In this document: positions 5,962-8,697 of the stretch, in pieces
Position numbering within the stretch: the first letter of the stretch is position 1
Layout: each line of letters starts with the position of its first letter
NCBI GenBank assembly: GCA_028274925.1
Contig: JAQCNR010000112.1
Location: 1 to 8,697, forward strand
Direction: 5' to 3'
Source of the DNA: Halovenus sp.
Lineage (GTDB): Archaea > Halobacteriota > Halobacteria > Halobacteriales > Haloarculaceae
DNA: 8,697 bases
Notes under the pieces: generated by a model
Told to the model about the DNA's origin: nothing
Database searches by the model: none
The model's input: only the letters and a program-made list of their open reading frames with translations
Position numbers and translations under genes: made by a program

Positions 5962-6813
5962 TCAGTCCGCACTCCCTGACAGCTCTTCTCCGAACCGGGG
6001 GTTCCCTGCCGAGTCCTTCTCGGTGACTTCGCACGGAATGGTCCGCTCACCCAGGTGTGCGGCGAGGGCGATTCTCTCATCCCCCTCCACGACTTCGTAG
6101 GCATCACCTCGTCGCTTGACGACCGGCAGCTCGATGAAGAACGTGTTGCTGCGCTTTTCGACGTGGGTTCGCGGTTTCTCGTGGAAGCAGCCGATGAGGT
6201 CACCGAGCGACTTCTGCTCGTAGATGATGTTCCAGAGCGGCACCTCGGTGTAGTTCCAGCCACCCACATCCCGCGTCTTGATGCGCATATTCGCGAACGG
6301 TTCGAACCTCTCCAGCGGGTAGTCCAGCGCCTTCGCGATGGCCAGCCGACGCTCGCACGCGACCTCGCTCCGATGGTCGACGCTCACCGGGAGCGGGTCC
6401 GTCACGAGGAACTCTCGGGTGTCATCCCAGTCGACCGTCCCCATCATCACGCGTTCGACCTCGCGGGCGTGGTTGTGTTTGAGGGTTTTGTAGTTCTCGA
6501 CGGCCTGTTCCCAGAACTCCGGAGGATGGTTACTCACCCTCGCGTGGGCGATTTCGTGGATGAGGAGCCCCAACCGCTCGCCCGGCGTGGCATCCTCGTA
6601 CCAACTGCTGTCGATCGCGAACTTGATGCGGCCATCAGGCCACCACTTCAGCCGCGCCCAGAATCTCGACGAGGCTTTGCAGTGCGTGAACTTGACGTGC
6701 TCCTCCTTGAGCGGCTGGGACGAGTCACCGTCGATTTCCCAGTCCGGGCAACAGAGGTTGAAGCAGTTGATGAACGACTCGAACGCTTCGGTGCGGAGCT
6801 TGGTGGTGTTCAT
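5962..6813 (-). CDS. YgjP-like (DUF45) HExxH metallopeptidase-type protein
   Basis: 283 residues from ATG 6811-6813, chosen over GTG 6831 because the TATA-like box lies ~31 nt upstream of it. Residues 86-90 are HEIAH, the zinc-binding HExxH motif, and NHPPEFW follows at 95-101. The spacing and the HEIAHARVSNHPPEFW string match the YgjP/DUF45 and related SprT-like/WLM zinc peptidases (compare the HELAH...NHSPAFW signature known for YgjP), where the later His is the third zinc ligand. The N-terminal ~80 residues include FNLCCPDWEID and WWPDGRIKFAIDSSWYED. The C-terminal ~180 residues match nothing I know and would be an extra domain beyond the usual YgjP length. There is no signal peptide or membrane segment, so it is probably cytosolic. 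The substrate is unknown; SprT-like relatives act on DNA-protein crosslinks, but that role cannot be inferred here. It appears to be monocistronic. Confidence 0.8.
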   Translation of the reverse strand: MNTTKLRTEAFESFINCFNLCCPDWEIDGDSSQPLKEEHVKFTHCKASSRFWARLKWWPDGRIKFAIDSSWYEDATPGERLGLLIHEIAHARVSNHPPEFWEQAVENYKTLKHNHAREVERVMMGTVDWDDTREFLVTDPLPVSVDHRSEVACERRLAIAKALDYPLERFEPFANMRIKTRDVGGWNYTEVPLWNIIYEQKSLGDLIGCFHEKPRTHVEKRSNTFFIELPVVKRRGDAYEVVEGDERIALAAHLGERTIPCEVTEKDSAGNPRFGEELSGSAD

Positions 6814-6840
6814 CTCCACTTGCGATAACACCCGGTGTGT

Positions 6841-6850
6841 CGGATAAACG
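6841..6850 (-). promoter_or_regulatory. TATA-like box for the metallopeptidase gene
   Basis: Minus strand CGTTTATCCG, centred about 31 nt upstream of ATG 6813. It is almost identical to the box at 5413-5422. Confidence 0.5.
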
Positions 6851-6952
6851 TTCGAGCGGCAGCCTACGAATCGCGATCGTGCGAACTTAAGATCAAACCT
6901 TACGAGGGCGATGTGACGAGCCCACAGCCTCGCGTCGATTCCATCGTCTTAT

Positions 6953-7255
6953 CTACGATTCTAGACCGTCGTCGGCCGGCCCCAGGTACTCGGTCTGCAC
7001 GTCGCCGCCGTCGCGGTAGACGCGGTACTTGTACGGGCCGTGGGGACACGATGAACAGTTCTCTTTGCTGCACGGCACCTCCTTCAGCACGATTGTGCCG
7101 CTGTGGGCCCGCGTGACGTCCACGATCTGCTCGCTGTCGCCCGCCCACTCGTCGATTTCGGCGGCGGGCACGAACTCCTGGTGGCGCGCCAGCGCATCGG
7201 CGTACGCACCGATCCTGCGCAGCGTCGTCGGCCCCTGTCTGTCGAGCGCATCCAC
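6953..7255 (-). CDS. Cys-rich CxxCPHGPY domain, likely detached end of the methyltransferase gene
   Basis: A frame of 100 codons from GTG 7253-7255 to TAG 6953-6955. It has a helical N-terminus and then IVDVTRAHSGTIVLKEVPC followed by SKENCSSCPHGPYKYRVYRD and TEYLGPADD. The Cys cluster (C-x5-C-x2-C) next to HGPYKY resembles the small zinc-binding C...C.C...HGPYYY domain of uncharacterised prokaryotic proteins (DUF6788-like); I know similar segments from haloarchaea. The GTG is unlikely to be the true start, because coding-like sequence in the same frame extends upstream (DADDDDDRGRPAAPSPAED, then IAQYIVDALDR) with no start codon back into the methyltransferase gene. I infer that this segment was once fused to the methyltransferase and is now separated by a frameshift. 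A short independent protein from GTG 7255 is the alternative. Confidence 0.6.
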   Translation of the reverse strand: MDALDRQGPTTLRRIGAYADALARHQEFVPAAEIDEWAGDSEQIVDVTRAHSGTIVLKEVPCSKENCSSCPHGPYKYRVYRDGGDVQTEYLGPADDGLES

Positions 7256-7313
7256 GATGTACTGCGCGATGTCTTCCGCTGGTGACGGCGCCGCGGGGCG
7301 CCCGCGATCGTCG

Positions 7314-8123
7314 TCATCGTCGGCGTCTCCCTTGAGCCGCCGCCGTGTCGATGTACGACTCGGCGTGGTCGATCCCGACGTAATCCCGGCCGGCCCGCTT
7401 GGCCGCGACGGCGGTCGTTCCCGTGCCGACGAACGGGTCGAGAACGAGATCGCCGGCGAACGAGTACAGCGCGATCAGCCGGCGGGGCAGCTCGAGGGGA
7501 AACACGGCGGTGTGGTCGGTCTCGGTCGCCGGACTCGGCCGCGGAAGCTCCCAGATGCTCTGGGCGAACTCGCGCCACTCCTCGCTCGTGAGCTTCGACG
7601 CCTCGCGCCGCTCGCTCCCGGTCGGCGGCAGCTCGCGCCGGCCGTGATACTCGTCGGAGACGTACTTGCGGAAGACGAGGATGTACTCGTGGCGCTGGTT
7701 CACGGGCACGTTCGTCGGGTAGGGATACGAGCCGAGCAGGGCGCCGTCACCGTGCGTGGCATACTGGTTCTTGATCCAGACGAACTCATCGACGAAGTCG
7801 AGCCCCGCCTCCCGGCACAACTCCACGACGTGGCTCCGGAGCGGGACGCGTCGGTACCGACTGGTGTCCTCAGAGTCAAACGAGGCCGCCACGTTGATAC
7901 AGACCTTCCCGTCTGGCGCCGTCACCCGGAAGACCTCGCTGATGACCTCCTGCATCAATTCACGCCACGCCGCGATGGGACGCCGGTCGTCGATGTCGTC
8001 CGCGTAGTCCTTGCCGAGATTGTACGGGGGACTGGTCACGGTCAACTGGACGCTCTCATCCGGAAGGTCCGCAAGACGGTTGCGGGCATCTCCCTCGAAA
8101 AACCGATTGCGCGGCACCGCCAT
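7314..8123 (-). CDS. Site-specific DNA methyltransferase, SPPY type (probably m4C or m6A)
   Basis: 269 residues from ATG 8121-8123 to TGA 7314-7316. The motif order is that of a beta-class amino-methyltransferase: catalytic motif IV TSPPYN at 30-35 near the N-terminus, a central region likely to hold target recognition (~85-205), HTAVFPLELPRRLI (204-217, motif X-like), then SAM-binding DPFVGTGTT (229-237) and YVGIDHAESY (248-257). SPPY is commonest in N4-cytosine methyltransferases, but N6-adenine enzymes also use it, so the base and site cannot be told. No restriction endonuclease gene is adjacent, so it could be a solitary modification enzyme or anti-restriction function of a mobile element. 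The last residues (AAAQGRRRR) are atypically basic, and the neighbouring frame continues with more typical sequence, suggesting a frameshift in the GCGGCGGC run near 7340. No clear TATA box was found upstream. Confidence 0.85.
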   Translation of the reverse strand: MAVPRNRFFEGDARNRLADLPDESVQLTVTSPPYNLGKDYADDIDDRRPIAAWRELMQEVISEVFRVTAPDGKVCINVAASFDSEDTSRYRRVPLRSHVVELCREAGLDFVDEFVWIKNQYATHGDGALLGSYPYPTNVPVNQRHEYILVFRKYVSDEYHGRRELPPTGSERREASKLTSEEWREFAQSIWELPRPSPATETDHTAVFPLELPRRLIALYSFAGDLVLDPFVGTGTTAVAAKRAGRDYVGIDHAESYIDTAAAQGRRRR

Positions 8124-8191
8124 GGTGATGTCTCTCGCTCGGCGCTCATGAATGTGGGTCCACGATGGGGAGGGGAGACTCCAAAGTTCAC

Positions 8192-8353
8192 TCAGGAAGG
8201 ATTGTACTGCTTCTCGAAATCGGTGAGGACACCCCGGATTTCCTCCCCGGCCACCGCGAACCGGACCAACGCGTGTGAGTCCCAGCCATTAGGGGGCGAT
8301 TTAGACCGTCTTACCCGGCTCCTCAGAGGGTCAAAGTTCCGAAACCAACCTAA
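8192..8353 (-). pseudogene. Start-less coding-like relic
   Basis: A minus-strand frame is open from the TAA at 8354-8356 to TGA 8192-8194 (53 codons) without an ATG; only internal TTG or GTG codons occur. Its C-terminal part (HALVRFAVAGEEIRGVLTD, then FEKQYNPS) has the composition of a real protein, while the upstream part is basic and less convincing. It ends about 70 bp upstream of the methyltransferase start. It may be the tail of a decayed gene. The rest of the 8124-8432 interval shows only the + strand promoter. Confidence 0.25.
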
Positions 8354-8401
8354 TTAGATGTTTTTGACCGAATTCTCAATCAGCAGCTCGCACGCCCGCA
8401 C

Positions 8402-8408
8402 TTATATA
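8402..8408 (+). promoter_or_regulatory. TATA-like box for the 8433 gene
   Basis: TTATATA, within CACTTATATACAAC, is centred ~28 nt upstream of ATG 8433, the spacing expected for a leaderless haloarchaeal transcript. Confidence 0.65.
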
Positions 8409-8432
8409 CAACTAATCGTACACCAAACTGTG

Positions 8433-8697
8433 ATGGCGATCACAGCCAATTCCATCAAGCCCACACGGTTGAATTTCATCGAGCAGCGAGCTAAGGAGAT
8501 GATCGAGCGGAAGTGGAGGCCTCTTCCCGAGGAGAGTCACGAGGAGTCGCTGGAAATTGAGACAACAGACGATGCTGTACATATCGGCCACGTGCCCTCG
8601 TCGTGGAGCCGTATCCTCATGGATGACATCATCCGGACGTTCAACTCCGGGTACTACATCTTCCAGAACGACGAGGGTAAGAACGGATACTGCGTGG
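8433..8697 (+). CDS. 5' part of an unrecognised acidic protein (partial)
   Basis: ATG 8433-8435 opens a frame that remains open to the window edge (88 codons). The start is supported by the TATA-like box ~28 nt upstream. The N-terminus is basic and helical (IKPTRLNFIEQRAKEMIERK), followed by an acidic segment (EESHEESLEIETTDD) and a region that looks like part of a folded alpha/beta domain (SSWSRILMDDIIRTFNSGYY). No signal peptide, membrane segment or motif is recognised. It is transcribed divergently from the methyltransferase gene. Confidence 0.7.
   Translation, partial: MAITANSIKPTRLNFIEQRAKEMIERKWRPLPEESHEESLEIETTDDAVHIGHVPSSWSRILMDDIIRTFNSGYYIFQNDEGKNGYCV

Noticed and set aside
5396..6034. 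Minus-strand frame of 212 codons over the intergenic region
   Set aside because: Low-complexity Ser/Arg/Gln composition, overlap with the metallopeptidase C-terminus and no promoter; it covers the repeat and promoter region of the next gene.
6055..6828. Long + strand open frame (257 codons)
   Set aside because: Antisense to the HEIAH-containing metallopeptidase gene.
7314..8123. Assignment as the conserved haloarchaeal CTAG N4-cytosine methylase
   Set aside because: The sequence following SPPY (NLGKDYAD) differs from what I recall for that family, so neither target nor gene name is justified.
7029..8357. Long + strand open frame (442 codons)
   Set aside because: Antisense to the methyltransferase, whose TSPPYN and DPFVGTGTT motifs are unmistakable on the minus strand.
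1..8697. tRNA genes, CRISPR arrays and replication origins
   Set aside because: Looked for tRNA-like T-loop contexts, regularly spaced repeats and origin-type repeat clusters; none found.

Overview
The window most resembles DNA from a haloarchaeon, probably an accessory region such as a plasmid, integrated element or provirus-like island. The signs are high GC, very acidic proteins (runs of Asp/Glu), archaeal TATA-like boxes about 24-34 nt upstream of start codons with no convincing Shine-Dalgarno sites (leaderless or near-leaderless transcripts), an IS1595-type zinc-ribbon transposase fragment, and a TnpB C-terminal tail of the kind I know from haloarchaea. No rRNA, tRNA, CRISPR array or core housekeeping gene was seen.

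Layout. Positions 1-247 hold the 3' end of an unrecognised + strand gene. Positions 301-1108 hold a second + strand gene that looks damaged at both ends. Positions about 1040-2600 are a mobile-element graveyard: two GC-rich hairpins with the same CTTGA loop, a TnpB C-terminal relic, and a minus-strand chimeric frame in which an IS1595 transposase N-terminus runs without a stop into a ParB-like/DNA-methyltransferase protein cut off just after its first methyltransferase motif. Positions about 2577-3087 hold only degraded sequence. Positions 3088-5384 carry three minus-strand genes of unknown function: a two-gene operon (126-aa protein, then a zinc-finger/HTH-like protein, with an ATGA overlap), and upstream of it a 265-aa protein built from two diverged copies of one domain. 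Position 5962-6813 is a YgjP-like (DUF45) HExxH metallopeptidase. Positions 6953-8123 hold an SPPY-type DNA methyltransferase followed, in another frame, by a Cys-rich domain; the two look like one gene split by a frameshift. A + strand gene of unknown function starts at 8433 and leaves the window.

How the parts relate. The intact genes from 8123 down to 3088 are nearly all on the minus strand. Three of them have recognisable TATA-like promoters, so they are probably separate short transcription units, except for the 4403/4026 pair. The genes at 4403 and 5384 share a diverged upstream repeat of about 90 bp at nearly the same distance from their start codons, which suggests co-regulation or duplication of a promoter cassette. 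Two DNA-methyltransferase genes, one truncated and one apparently frameshifted, suggest a decaying accessory modification function. I cannot name a defence or conflict system from this evidence; the best candidates for something undescribed are the 3088-5384 cluster and its shared upstream element.
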